Assembly (NCBI RefSeq): GCF_023091245.1
Contig: NZ_JAHWXN010000001.1
Coordinates: 2,874,088 to 2,938,087 of the forward strand
Direction: 5' to 3'
Length of the DNA stretch: 64,000 nucleotides
Source: Microbacterium croceum
GTDB lineage: Bacteria > Actinomycetota > Actinomycetes > Actinomycetales > Microbacteriaceae
Shown here: piece after piece, positions 17,730 to 26,444 of the stretch
Layout of the letters: every line of letters begins with the position of its first letter
Position numbering within the stretch: the stretch's first letter is position 1
Program-made: the position numbers and the translations under genes
The notes under the pieces: generated by a model
Told to the model about the DNA's origin: nothing
Databases searched by the model: none
Seen by the model: only the letters and a program-made list of their open reading frames with translations

Positions 17730-19697
17730 GTGACGTCCAATCAGCAGGCCGACCCCCTCATCGGGAGGCTTGTCGACGGTCGCTACCGGGTACGCGCCCG
17801 AATCGCCCGTGGCGGCATGGCCACGGTGTACGTCGCGACGGACCTCAGACTGGAACGCCGCATCGCTCTCAAGGTGATGCATGCGCACCTCAGCGACGAC
17901 TCTGCCTTCCAGAGCCGCTTCATCCAGGAGGCCCGCTCCGCCGCTCGGCTGGCGGATCCGCACGTGGTAAACGTCTTCGATCAGGGTCAGGACGGCGAAC
18001 TGGCCTACCTGGTGATGGAGTACCTGCCGGGCATCACCCTGCGCGAGCTCCTCCGCGAGCAGAAGCGCCTCACGATCGCCCAGACCATCACGATCATGGA
18101 TGCCGTGCTGGCGGGGCTGTCAGCCGCGCATCGCGCCGGCATCGTCCACCGCGACGTCAAGCCCGAGAACGTGCTGCTCGCCGAGGACGGCCGCATCAAG
18201 ATCGGTGACTTCGGACTGGCGCGGGCGACCACCGCCAACACCGCCACCGGACAGCAGCTCCTCGGCACGATCGCGTACCTGGCACCGGAACTGGTGACGA
18301 GGGGAACAGCCGATGCCCGCAGCGACATCTACGCGCTCGGCATCATGCTCTACGAGATGCTGGTCGGCGAGCAGCCGTACAAGGGCGAGCAGCCCATGCA
18401 GATCGCGTTCCAGCACGCGACCGAATCCGTCCCGCGCCCCAGTGTGCGCAACCCCGCCGTGCCGGAGCAGCTCGACGAGCTCGTGCTCTGGGCGACGGAG
18501 AAGTCCCCGGACGAGCGACCGGACGACGCGCAGCAGATGCTGGAGCGCCTCCGTGAGATCGAGCGCTCTCTCGGCGTCACACCCGTCGCTGCTGCCCCCC
18601 GCACGCAGCCGATGCACACTCAGGCGGACTCGGGCGACCTCACGAAGGTGATGCCGGGAACCACGGTCATCGCCGATCCCGCGGCGCCGGCACCGCAGAC
18701 GATCGACAATGCAACCATCCTGCGCCGGCGCGCCTCGAAGCGACGCGCCCGCGGAGCTTTCCTGCTCACTCTCGTGCTGCTGCTGGCCGTGCTGGCAGGT
18801 GGCGTCGGCTGGTGGTTCGGTTCCGGTCCTGGATCGCTGATCGCCGTACCGGATGTCAAGGGACTCAGCTTCGAGGCCGCATCGGCTCAGCTCTCGGAAG
18901 AGGGGTTCACCCCGGTGAAGGCCGAGGAGAACTCGATCGACGTGGATGCGGGGGTGACGATCCGCAGTGACCCTGACACGGGCGAACGCCTGGACAAGGG
19001 CAGCGAGGTGACCGTCTACGTCTCGCTCGGGCCGGCGTCGCACACCGCCGACGCGCTGAACGGCAAGACCGAGAGCGATGCCAGGGAGTATCTCAGCGGA
19101 CTCAACGTGAACGTGACGGATGATCCGCTCATGCTGTTCTCCAAGGCGGATGCCGGTGTGGTCATCAACGCCTACGTCACCCCGCGGGCGGGCGGCGACG
19201 CCTACGCGTGCGGTGATGGATGCGAGCTCCTCGAGGACGACACGGTGGAACTCTATGTCTCCGCCGGCGCCTTCCCCGACGTATCGGGCATGAGCGTGGA
19301 TCAGGCGAAGCGCACACTGACCGACAAGAAGCTTGAGGTAACGGACGACCCGCAATACGCCGCCAGCGAAGATGTCGAGAAGGACCGTGTGATCGGCGTG
19401 GCTGATCGTGCGGAGCAGGGGAACTGGCGTCCGGGCGACCGAGTGCAACTCATCATCTCAACTGGTCCCCCGCTCTTCGCTGTTCCTGACGTCAGCGGGA
19501 TGAGCCGGGATGAAGCGACGAGCGCACTGCAGTCGGCAGACGGCGGCTTCAATTACACGTACACGAGCGACACCGGCCTGCCGGATTCCGTGTGGGACCT
19601 CCTTGCGAACGAGAACACAAGGGTCGAGGCATACAGCCCGAAGGACGCTCAACGCAAGGGCGCCACGATTACGCTGAAGATGACCTTCGCCGGTTAG
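17730..19697 (+). CDS. pknL: PASTA-domain Ser/Thr protein kinase, PknL-like
   Basis: Membrane receptor kinase of 655 residues. The cytoplasmic Hanks-type domain has G-G-M-A-T-V-Y (28-34), invariant Lys48, H-R-D-V-K-P-E-N (140-147) and D-F-G (160-162). A Thr-rich activation loop follows. After a linker and one membrane segment (about 342-363) come four PASTA repeats (about 370-435, 436-510, 511-580, 581-655) that sense muropeptides or lipid II. GTG 17730 directly follows TAGAAT, so the mRNA is probably leaderless. Synteny with an Rv2175c-like gene, a polyprenyl synthase and aroG supports PknL, although mycobacterial PknL itself lacks PASTA repeats; functionally it may stand closer to PknB. Confidence 0.92.
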   Translation: MTSNQQADPLIGRLVDGRYRVRARIARGGMATVYVATDLRLERRIALKVMHAHLSDDSAFQSRFIQEARSAARLADPHVVNVFDQGQDGELAYLVMEYLPGITLRELLREQKRLTIAQTITIMDAVLAGLSAAHRAGIVHRDVKPENVLLAEDGRIKIGDFGLARATTANTATGQQLLGTIAYLAPELVTRGTADARSDIYALGIMLYEMLVGEQPYKGEQPMQIAFQHATESVPRPSVRNPAVPEQLDELVLWATEKSPDERPDDAQQMLERLREIERSLGVTPVAAAPRTQPMHTQADSGDLTKVMPGTTVIADPAAPAPQTIDNATILRRRASKRRARGAFLLTLVLLLAVLAGGVGWWFGSGPGSLIAVPDVKGLSFEAASAQLSEEGFTPVKAEENSIDVDAGVTIRSDPDTGERLDKGSEVTVYVSLGPASHTADALNGKTESDAREYLSGLNVNVTDDPLMLFSKADAGVVINAYVTPRAGGDAYACGDGCELLEDDTVELYVSAGAFPDVSGMSVDQAKRTLTDKKLEVTDDPQYAASEDVEKDRVIGVADRAEQGNWRPGDRVQLIISTGPPLFAVPDVSGMSRDEATSALQSADGGFNYTYTSDTGLPDSVWDLLANENTRVEAYSPKDAQRKGATITLKMTFAG

Positions 19698-19737
19698 ATC
19701 CGCCCTCGCACGCTGCCCTGCGTCGCTTAACGAGAGA

Positions 19738-19765
19738 GCCGCCCTCCCCGATCGGGGAGGGCGGC
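19738..19765. terminator. Bidirectional terminator between pknL and aroG
   Basis: A perfect GCCGCCCTCCCCGA / TCGGGGAGGGCGGC hairpin followed by TTCGT lies between the converging kinase and DAHP synthase genes. The stem is symmetrical and can serve both directions. Confidence 0.85.
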
Positions 19766-19788
19766 TTCGTCGTTGCGCGCGCGATGCG

Positions 19789-21129
19789 TCAGCGCTTCTC
19801 GAGCTCCTCTGCCACGAGGAAGGCGAGCTCGAGCGACTGCATGTGGTTCAGGCGCGGGTCGCACAGGCTCTCGTAGCGGGTTCCGAGTGCGGCCTCGTCG
19901 ATCTGCTCGGACCCGCCCAGGCACTCCGTGACGTCGTCGCCGGTCAGCTCGACATGGATGCCGCCGGGGAACGTGCCCACTGCGCGGTGCGCCTCGAAGA
20001 AGCCGCGGACCTCGTCGACGACATCGTCGAAACGACGGGTCTTGTATCCGGTCGGCGTGGTGATGCCGTTGCCGTGCATCGGGTCGGTGACCCACAGCGG
20101 CTGTGCGCCCGATTCACGGACGGCCTCCAGCAGCGGCGGGAGCGCGTCGCGGATCTTGCCGGCCCCCATGCGCGTGATGAAGGTCAGGCGACCGGGCTCA
20201 CGGTTCGGGTCGAGCTTGTCGATCAGCGCGAGCGCCGTGTCGGGCGACGTGGTCGGCCCGAGCTTGACGCCGATGGGGTTGCGGATCTTCGAGAAGTAGT
20301 CGACGTGCGCGCCGTCGAGGTCGCGCGTGCGCTCACCGATCCAGAGGAAGTGCGCCGAGGTGTTGTACGGCGTATCCGTGCGGGAGTCGATGCGGGTCAT
20401 CGGCCGCTCGTAGTCCATGAGCAGACCCTCATGACCGGTGAAGAACTCGACGCGCTTCAGCTCGTCGAAGTCCGCACCGGCGGCCTCCATGAACTTGATC
20501 GCACGGTCGATCTCGGCCGCCATGCGCTCGTAGCGCTGGTTCGCCGGGTTCTGCGCGAAGCCCTTGTTCCACGAGTGCACCTCGCGGAGGTCGGCGAAGC
20601 CACCCTGCGTGAACGCACGGATGAGGTTCAGGGTGGATGCCGCGGTGTGGTACCCCTGCAGCAGCCGGCCGGGGTCGGCCTGGCGCGAGCCCTCCGTGAA
20701 GTCGTATCCGTTGACGATGTCACCGCGGTAGGCGGGCAACGTCACATCGCCTCGAGTCTCGGTGTCGCTCGAGCGCGGCTTGGCGAACTGTCCGGCCATC
20801 CGGCCCATCTTGACGATCGGCATCGACGCGCCATAGGTCAGGACGACGGCCATCTGTAGAACGGTCTTGATGCGGTTGCGGATCTGCTCCGCGGTCGCAC
20901 CGGCGAAGGTCTCGGCGCAGTCGCCGCCCTGCAGCAGGAATGCCCTGCCGGATGCCGCACGAGCGAGACGATCCCGGAGGTTGTCGACCTCGCCGGCGAA
21001 GACCAGAGGCGGAAGCCCGGCGATCTGCGTGGAGACCTCTGCCACGCGGGCGGCGTCGTGCCACTGCGGCTGCTGTTTGATGGGAAGCGAGCGCCACGCG
21101 TCCAGGGCGTCGATGTCGTGCGGGAGCAT
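19789..21129 (-). CDS. aroG: Class II 3-deoxy-7-phosphoheptulonate synthase (DAHP synthase)
   Basis: First enzyme of the shikimate pathway, condensing PEP and erythrose 4-phosphate. The 446-residue protein belongs to the plant-like class II type: it has P-P-L-V-F-A-G-E-V-D-N-L, L-L-Q-G-G-D-C-A-E-T-F, K-M-G-R-M-A-G-Q-F-A-K-P-R, the G-H-E-G-L-L-M-D-Y-E segment and W-V-T-D-P-M-H-G-N. Length is normal. Class II DAHP synthase can also partner with chorismate mutase for feedback control; no such gene lies here. It is transcribed from an ATG at 21129 and ends at the shared terminator. Confidence 0.97.
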   Translation of the reverse strand: MLPHDIDALDAWRSLPIKQQPQWHDAARVAEVSTQIAGLPPLVFAGEVDNLRDRLARAASGRAFLLQGGDCAETFAGATAEQIRNRIKTVLQMAVVLTYGASMPIVKMGRMAGQFAKPRSSDTETRGDVTLPAYRGDIVNGYDFTEGSRQADPGRLLQGYHTAASTLNLIRAFTQGGFADLREVHSWNKGFAQNPANQRYERMAAEIDRAIKFMEAAGADFDELKRVEFFTGHEGLLMDYERPMTRIDSRTDTPYNTSAHFLWIGERTRDLDGAHVDYFSKIRNPIGVKLGPTTSPDTALALIDKLDPNREPGRLTFITRMGAGKIRDALPPLLEAVRESGAQPLWVTDPMHGNGITTPTGYKTRRFDDVVDEVRGFFEAHRAVGTFPGGIHVELTGDDVTECLGGSEQIDEAALGTRYESLCDPRLNHMQSLELAFLVAEELEKR

Positions 21130-21166
21130 CTTCCCAGCCTAGTGGGCGCACCGCACCGCGGACGCC

Positions 21167-21865
21167 TCAGGACCGCTGCGTGACGCGCGACGGAAGGCGG
21201 TCCTTCACGGTCGACGCGTAGACGTCCTCGTAGTGCTGTTGCCCGAGCCGCTGGAGGGCGACCATGATCTCGTCTGTGACGGAGCGGAGGATGTAGCGGT
21301 CGTTCTCCATGCCGGCGTAACGGGAGAAGTCGAGGGGTTCGCCGATCACGATCCCGACGCGCACGACGCGGGGCAGACGCTGTCCGATCGGCATCGCGGT
21401 GTCGGTGTCGACCATCACGACGGGGATGACCGGGACCTTCGCCTCCAGCGCCATTCGAGCGATGCCGGTGCGACCGCGGTAGAGCTTGCCGTCGGGGCTG
21501 CGCGTGCCTTCGGGATAGATGCCGAGCAGATCGCCGCCCCCGAGCACCTGCAGCCCGGTGTTCAACGACGCCTCCGAGGCCTTGCCCCCGGAGCGGTCGA
21601 TCGGCAACTGCCCCGTCGCCTTCATGAAGAACTTCGTCGCCCAGCCCTTGGGGCCTCGCCCGGTGAAGTAGTCGCTCTTCGCGAGGAACGACATCCGACG
21701 GTCGATCACCAGCGGGAGGAAGATCGAGTCGGCGAACGAGAGGTGGTTGCTGGCCAGGATGGCCGCTCCATTCGCGGGCACGTTGTTGCGGCCCACGATC
21801 CAGGGGCGGAAGATCCCTTTGACCACGGGGCCGATCACCACGTACTTCATCAGCCAGTAGAACAT
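21167..21865 (-). CDS. 1-acyl-sn-glycerol-3-phosphate acyltransferase (PlsC family)
   Basis: Membrane-associated acyltransferase that adds the second acyl chain in phosphatidate synthesis. It has N-H-L-S-F-A-D (H41-x4-D46, the catalytic HX4D motif) and the substrate motif Y-P-E-G-T-R-S-P-D-G near 115-124, with hydrophobic N-terminal and central segments. From ATG 21865 it is 232 residues; TAGACT seven bases upstream suggests a leaderless mRNA. An in-frame ATG at 21895 would add ten residues. Its neighbours, aroG and a long-chain acyl-CoA ligase, correspond to the mycobacterial Rv2178c-Rv2182c-Rv2187 order. Confidence 0.92.
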   Translation of the reverse strand: MFYWLMKYVVIGPVVKGIFRPWIVGRNNVPANGAAILASNHLSFADSIFLPLVIDRRMSFLAKSDYFTGRGPKGWATKFFMKATGQLPIDRSGGKASEASLNTGLQVLGGGDLLGIYPEGTRSPDGKLYRGRTGIARMALEAKVPVIPVVMVDTDTAMPIGQRLPRVVRVGIVIGEPLDFSRYAGMENDRYILRSVTDEIMVALQRLGQQHYEDVYASTVKDRLPSRVTQRS

Positions 21866-22015
21866 CGAGGTGAAGTCTAGCGCCGTGCCGGGCATCCGCC
21901 GGGGCGTCTCGCCACCGAAGACCCGTGTCGCGACTGGGTTTCACCCTCTCTGCGACCCCGTCTCATGCCCTAGACTCGAACGCAACCCGTCCCGACAGGT
22001 ACCGAAGGAGCTGCC

Positions 22016-23848
22016 GTGGTCCAGTTCGAAGTCCCCGCGATCGTCCCCGCCGACCCCCAAGCGAACGTCGCCGATCTTCTGGTCGAGCGCGTGAAGGCCA
22101 CCCCTGATCGGGCTCTGTTCTCCGTGCCCGACGGCGCAGGCTGGCGCGACATCTCCGCCGCCGACTTCCAGACGGCCGTCGTCGCCGTGGCGAAGGGATT
22201 CGTCGCCGCCGGCATTCAGCCCGGCGAGAAGGTCGGCTTCCTGGCGCGAACCACCTACGAGTGGACCCTGATCGACTTCGCCCTCTTCTACGCCGGCGCG
22301 GTGATGGTCCCCATCTACGAGACCAGCTCTCCCTCGCAGATCCAGTGGATCATGGAGGACTCCGGGGCGATCGCCCTCATCGTCGAGTCCCCCGAGCACT
22401 TCGCCCGTGTCGATGAAGTGCGCAGCGAACTGCCACTGATCCGCGAGATCTGGCAGCTGCACCTGGGCGCGATCGACGCCCTCACCGCGCAGGGAGCATC
22501 GGTCGACGATGCGGAGATCGAGCGACGCCGCAGTCTGGCCGTCGGCTCCGACATCGCGACGCTCATCTACACGTCCGGCTCGACCGGCCGCCCCAAGGGC
22601 TGTGTGCTGACGCACAGCAACTTCGTCGAGCTCTCCCGCAACTCGGCGAAGGCGTTGAACGAGGTCGTGCAGACGCCCGGCGCGTCCACCCTGCTTTTCA
22701 TCACGACCGCGCACGTGTTCGCACGGTTCATCTCTATCCTCGACATCCACGCCGGAGTCCGCACGGGTCACCAGCCCGACACCCGTCAGCTGCTGCCCGC
22801 ACTCGGATCGTTTAAGCCGACCTTTCTCCTCGCTGTCCCTCGCGTGTTCGAGAAGGTCTACAACTCGGCTGAGCAGAAGGCGGAGGCCGGAGGCAAGGGC
22901 AAGATCTTCCGCGCCGCGGCCGACGTCGCGATCGAGCACTCCAAGCTCGTCGAGGCCGGTTCGAAGATCCCGTTCGGGATGAAGCTCAAGTTCGCGCTGT
23001 TCGACAAGCTGGTCTACAGCAAGCTGCGCGAGGCCATGGGCGGCAACGTCGCATACGCGGTCTCCGGGTCCGCCCCGCTCGGCTCGCGCCTCGGCCACTT
23101 CTTCCACAGCCTCGGCGTGGTCATCCTCGAGGGCTACGGCCTGACCGAGACGACCGCTCCCGCGACCGTGAACCTGGCGGACAAGTCGAAGATCGGCACG
23201 GTCGGCCCCGCCCTCCCCGGCGTCGGAGTGCGCCTGGCGGATGACGGCGAGATCGAGGTCCGCGGCATCAACGTGTTCAAGGAGTACTGGAACAACGAAG
23301 AGGCGACCGCCGAGGCGTTCAGCGAGGGCGGCTGGTTCCGCACCGGCGACATCGGCAGCTTCGACTCCGAGGGGTTCCTCACCATCACCGGTCGCAAGAA
23401 GGAGATCATCGTGACCGCGGGCGGCAAGAACGTGGCCCCGGCCGCGCTCGAGGACCCCATCCGTGCGAACCCGATCATCGGGCAGGTCGTCGTGGTCGGA
23501 GATCAGAAGCCGTTCATCTCGGCGCTGGTCACCCTCGACCCGGAGATGCTGCCGACCTGGCTGGCCAACAACGGCCTCCCGTCAGATCTTTCGCTCGCAG
23601 ACGCCTCGAAGAACGCGGCCGTCCGCGCTGAGGTGCAGAGCGCGGTGGACGCCGCCAACGCACGTGTCTCCCGCGCCGAGTCGATCCGCAAGTTCACGAT
23701 CCTCGACTCCGAGTGGACCGAGGCCTCAGGTCACCTCACCCCGAAGCTCTCGATCAAGCGCAACGTGATCATGAAGGACTTCGCCGACGAGATCTCCGCA
23801 CTCTACGACGAGCCGGTCGCCACGACCAACGTCGCCATCGGCGGCTGA
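22016..23848 (+). CDS. Long-chain fatty-acid--CoA ligase (FadD15-like)
   Basis: AMP-forming acyl-CoA synthetase of 610 residues. The ATP/AMP motif I-Y-T-S-G-S-T-G-R-P-K-G lies near 183-194. G-Y-G-L-T-E-T-T, G-W-F-R-T-G-D-I-G and the hinge/lysine region G-R-K-K-E-I-I-V-T follow in the usual order. Start is GTG 22016 with AAGGAG six bases upstream. The short insert pattern and gene position match the FadD15 type of actinobacteria, which activates fatty acids for lipid metabolism. It is divergent from the acyltransferase gene, so lipid activation and acylation genes share a promoter region. Confidence 0.94.
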   Translation: MVQFEVPAIVPADPQANVADLLVERVKATPDRALFSVPDGAGWRDISAADFQTAVVAVAKGFVAAGIQPGEKVGFLARTTYEWTLIDFALFYAGAVMVPIYETSSPSQIQWIMEDSGAIALIVESPEHFARVDEVRSELPLIREIWQLHLGAIDALTAQGASVDDAEIERRRSLAVGSDIATLIYTSGSTGRPKGCVLTHSNFVELSRNSAKALNEVVQTPGASTLLFITTAHVFARFISILDIHAGVRTGHQPDTRQLLPALGSFKPTFLLAVPRVFEKVYNSAEQKAEAGGKGKIFRAAADVAIEHSKLVEAGSKIPFGMKLKFALFDKLVYSKLREAMGGNVAYAVSGSAPLGSRLGHFFHSLGVVILEGYGLTETTAPATVNLADKSKIGTVGPALPGVGVRLADDGEIEVRGINVFKEYWNNEEATAEAFSEGGWFRTGDIGSFDSEGFLTITGRKKEIIVTAGGKNVAPAALEDPIRANPIIGQVVVVGDQKPFISALVTLDPEMLPTWLANNGLPSDLSLADASKNAAVRAEVQSAVDAANARVSRAESIRKFTILDSEWTEASGHLTPKLSIKRNVIMKDFADEISALYDEPVATTNVAIGG

Positions 23849-23872
23849 GCGTCCCGGGCGACTCCTTCACGA

Positions 23873-23912
23873 ACGAACGGCCCCCCGCGCAGGTGCGCAG
23901 GGGGCCGTTCGT
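23873..23912. terminator. Bidirectional terminator between fadD-like gene and def
   Basis: An inverted repeat ACGAACGGCCCCC with its complement around the loop GCGCAGGTGCGC separates the converging acyl-CoA ligase and def genes. The stem is at least 13 bp and GC-rich. Confidence 0.85.
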
Positions 23913-23930
23913 GTCAGCCCGAGACGTCGT

Positions 23931-24422
23931 TCAGAACCAGGCGCTCTCGCGCACCTCGCGCATCGCGGTGCGTCGTGTCTCGGCGTCGAGCCGTGAGAGG
24001 TAGAGCTTGCCGTCGAGATGATCGGTCTCGTGCTGAAGCGCCTGAGCCAGCAGCCCCTCCCCCTCGAGCACGACCGGCTGTCCGTCGAGATCGACGCCCT
24101 CGACGCGTGCCCACGGGTACCGCAGGGCGTCATGCCAGAGCCCGGGCACCGAGAGGCAGCCCTCACCGGTCGGCACCGGATCGCCTCGCACCTCGGTCAG
24201 CACGGGATTGAGCACATAGCCGATATCGCCGTCGATGTTGTAGCTGAAGGCCCGCAGCGCCACACCGATCTGGGGGGCGGCAACACCGGCGCGACCGGGA
24301 AGCGCGACGGTGTCGATGAGGTCGGCGACCAGAGCGCGCACCCCGTCGTCGATCTCGTCGATCGGAGCGCAGACGGTGCGCAGCACGGGGTCACCGAAGA
24401 TGCGGATCTCGCGAACCGTCAT
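23931..24422 (-). CDS. def: Peptide deformylase
   Basis: Metalloenzyme removing the N-formyl group from nascent proteins. The 163-residue protein has all three catalytic motifs: G-V-A-A-P-Q-I-G (about 46-53), E-G-C-L-S-V-P-G (about 87-94, Cys metal ligand) and Q-H-E-T-D-H-L-D-G (about 129-137, two His ligands and the catalytic Glu). Its ATG overlaps the stop of the upstream MinD-like gene by one base (TGATG), so the two are cotranscribed. Many actinobacteria have two def genes; this may be one of them. Confidence 0.97.
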   Translation of the reverse strand: MTVREIRIFGDPVLRTVCAPIDEIDDGVRALVADLIDTVALPGRAGVAAPQIGVALRAFSYNIDGDIGYVLNPVLTEVRGDPVPTGEGCLSVPGLWHDALRYPWARVEGVDLDGQPVVLEGEGLLAQALQHETDHLDGKLYLSRLDAETRRTAMREVRESAWF

Positions 24423-26377
24423 CAGGAGACCTGTCCCCGAAGACCCTCGACCAGCAGCGCCGCGAGCTCACGCGCCGCGGCCCTCGTCTCCGGCTGCAGG
24501 TTCGCGAAGACGATCGCGCCGCCTCCTGCGATCTGGGTGTCGTACGGCATTCGGACCACGCGTTTGGCCCGCGTCGCGAAATGCGACTCCAGCTCATCGA
24601 GGCGCACCAGTGGAGCACCGGGTGTCGATTGGTTGAGCACGACGATCGCATCGCGCGCCTGCTCCGCGTATCCGTTGGTCTCCAGCCAGGTGAGAGTCTC
24701 GGAGGCGAGTCTGGCCTCGTCGACGCTGAGCCCGGACACGATCACGATCTGATCGGCCAGGTCGAGCGTCGCGGCCATCACCGAGTGCACGATCCCGGTC
24801 CCGGTGTCGGTGAGCACCAGGGAGTAGTAGTGCGCCGCCACACCGGCGACGTCGCGATAGTCGTCATCGCTGAACGCCTCCGCGATGCGGGGATCCGCGT
24901 CCGAGGCCAGCACGTCGAGACGGGTCGCATCGCGCGCCACGATCGCCGAGATGTCGTGATAGCCCTTCACCTCGTCGTGGATGCGCACGAGATCTCGCAC
25001 CGACTTGGAGTGGTGCGGGCGCACGACACGGTCGGCCAGCGTGCCGCGGTCGGGGTTGGCGTCGACCGCGATCACACGGTCGTCTCGCGCATCCGCGAGT
25101 GCCATACCGAGGAGCGCGGTGATCGTCGTCTTACCGACGCCTCCCTTGCGCGAGAGCACGGGGACGAATCTCGCACCGCCCACCAGGGGCGCGGCGATCC
25201 GTGCCGTCAGTGCTTTGCGTTCTCGGGCCCGCTTGCCATCGCCGATGTTGATCCGGCGACCGGACACCGTGTAGAGGAAGTGGCTCCACGCCCCCTCCGG
25301 CTCCGGCTTGGCGACGCGATGCGGATCGAGCAGCCGGTCAGCCGTGAGCAGGTCGGCGGTCTCCCGCCCCGCCTCGCTCAGGTCGTCCAGACGCTTCGAG
25401 GTCAGCGTCACTTCCGCACGCGCTGCGGCGCGCGTGGGCTGGGTGGCGACGGCCTTCTCTTCAGAGGTGGACACGGCGGTGCTCTCCTTCTCGATCGACG
25501 CGGAAGCGGCCGACGCCTTCGCGGCCATCGCATCGGCATCTGCTCTGGCCAGGAATCGCGCAGCGATCGCGACCTCATCGACCGTCTCCTCCTCGACCGC
25601 GGCGCTCTCCTCGTCTACGACGACGACCGCATCCGTGATGGTCTCGGCGGACGCGGCGACGATCGATACGGACACGGGCGACTCCTCGAGCACGGCGTCG
25701 ACGACGATATCCTCCGCAGAAGGAGCCGGCACTGCAGCTTCCGCCGAGACACGGGCTGCAGCTCCGGTCATCGCAGCGTCCTTCGCCGCTGGAATCGTCG
25801 TCTCGGGGGCCTTGGCCTCAGGGCCCTTGCCCTCGGGGACATCGACGTCAGGCATCGGAGCGTTCGGAGCCGCCGCACCGGACGACTCCCGCTCGGGCAC
25901 GTCCTGCTCCCGCACCGTGGCGTCGGGCATGGAGGTCGTGGCCACGAGCTTCTCCGCCGTCGCCGCCGTCTTCTTCTTCGACTTCTTCGCGGTCGCCTTG
26001 GCTGCCGACTTCAGGAGGCCGCTGGCGGGCGTCTCCGACACCAGCGGATGCGGCTCCGGCTTCGCCGCTGACGCGGCTGATGCCGAGAGCGGAGCGACGA
26101 CCTCCGCATCGAGCGGCGAGATCGGAGTCGTCGGCACCGCCGCATCGGGCATCTTCACGCCCTCGATGGACACCTCGTCGACGATGAGATCGGCCACGAC
26201 TTCTCCGTCGAGCACCCCATCGTCATCGAGGTCGTCGTCGTCATCCTGCGGGAGGACGACATTCACCTGCGCGGTCCCACCGAGGATGCCGATGACGGCC
26301 GTGTCAACGGACGCGGCGTCATCGAGCACCCCCAGCGAGTTCTCCTCGAGAGGATCTGAGCTGTTCTTCGGGGTCAC
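24422..26377 (-). CDS. MinD/ParA-like ATPase with long low-complexity N-terminus
   Basis: A 651-residue protein of two parts. Residues 1 to about 400 are rich in Ala, Glu, Asp, Val and Ser and look disordered. The last ~250 residues form a P-loop SIMIBI ATPase: R-K-G-G-V-G-K-T-T (deviant Walker A), V-D-A-N-P-D-R-G in the place of the Walker A' aspartate, and the D-T-G-T-G region. Similar N-terminally extended MinD-like proteins occur with actinobacterial secretion and polarity systems, but no partner is visible here. Start is GTG 26377 with GGAG eight bases upstream; a GTG at 26440 adds a tail with no support. Its stop overlaps the def start. Confidence 0.85.
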   Translation of the reverse strand: MTPKNSSDPLEENSLGVLDDAASVDTAVIGILGGTAQVNVVLPQDDDDDLDDDGVLDGEVVADLIVDEVSIEGVKMPDAAVPTTPISPLDAEVVAPLSASAASAAKPEPHPLVSETPASGLLKSAAKATAKKSKKKTAATAEKLVATTSMPDATVREQDVPERESSGAAAPNAPMPDVDVPEGKGPEAKAPETTIPAAKDAAMTGAAARVSAEAAVPAPSAEDIVVDAVLEESPVSVSIVAASAETITDAVVVVDEESAAVEEETVDEVAIAARFLARADADAMAAKASAASASIEKESTAVSTSEEKAVATQPTRAAARAEVTLTSKRLDDLSEAGRETADLLTADRLLDPHRVAKPEPEGAWSHFLYTVSGRRINIGDGKRARERKALTARIAAPLVGGARFVPVLSRKGGVGKTTITALLGMALADARDDRVIAVDANPDRGTLADRVVRPHHSKSVRDLVRIHDEVKGYHDISAIVARDATRLDVLASDADPRIAEAFSDDDYRDVAGVAAHYYSLVLTDTGTGIVHSVMAATLDLADQIVIVSGLSVDEARLASETLTWLETNGYAEQARDAIVVLNQSTPGAPLVRLDELESHFATRAKRVVRMPYDTQIAGGGAIVFANLQPETRAAARELAALLVEGLRGQVS

Positions 26378-26444
26378 GGTGTCACTCCAAGCCTGTGCGG
26401 GGCCTCGGGCGCGCACCTGGTGCGCGGCCCTCGCCCGCACAAGA

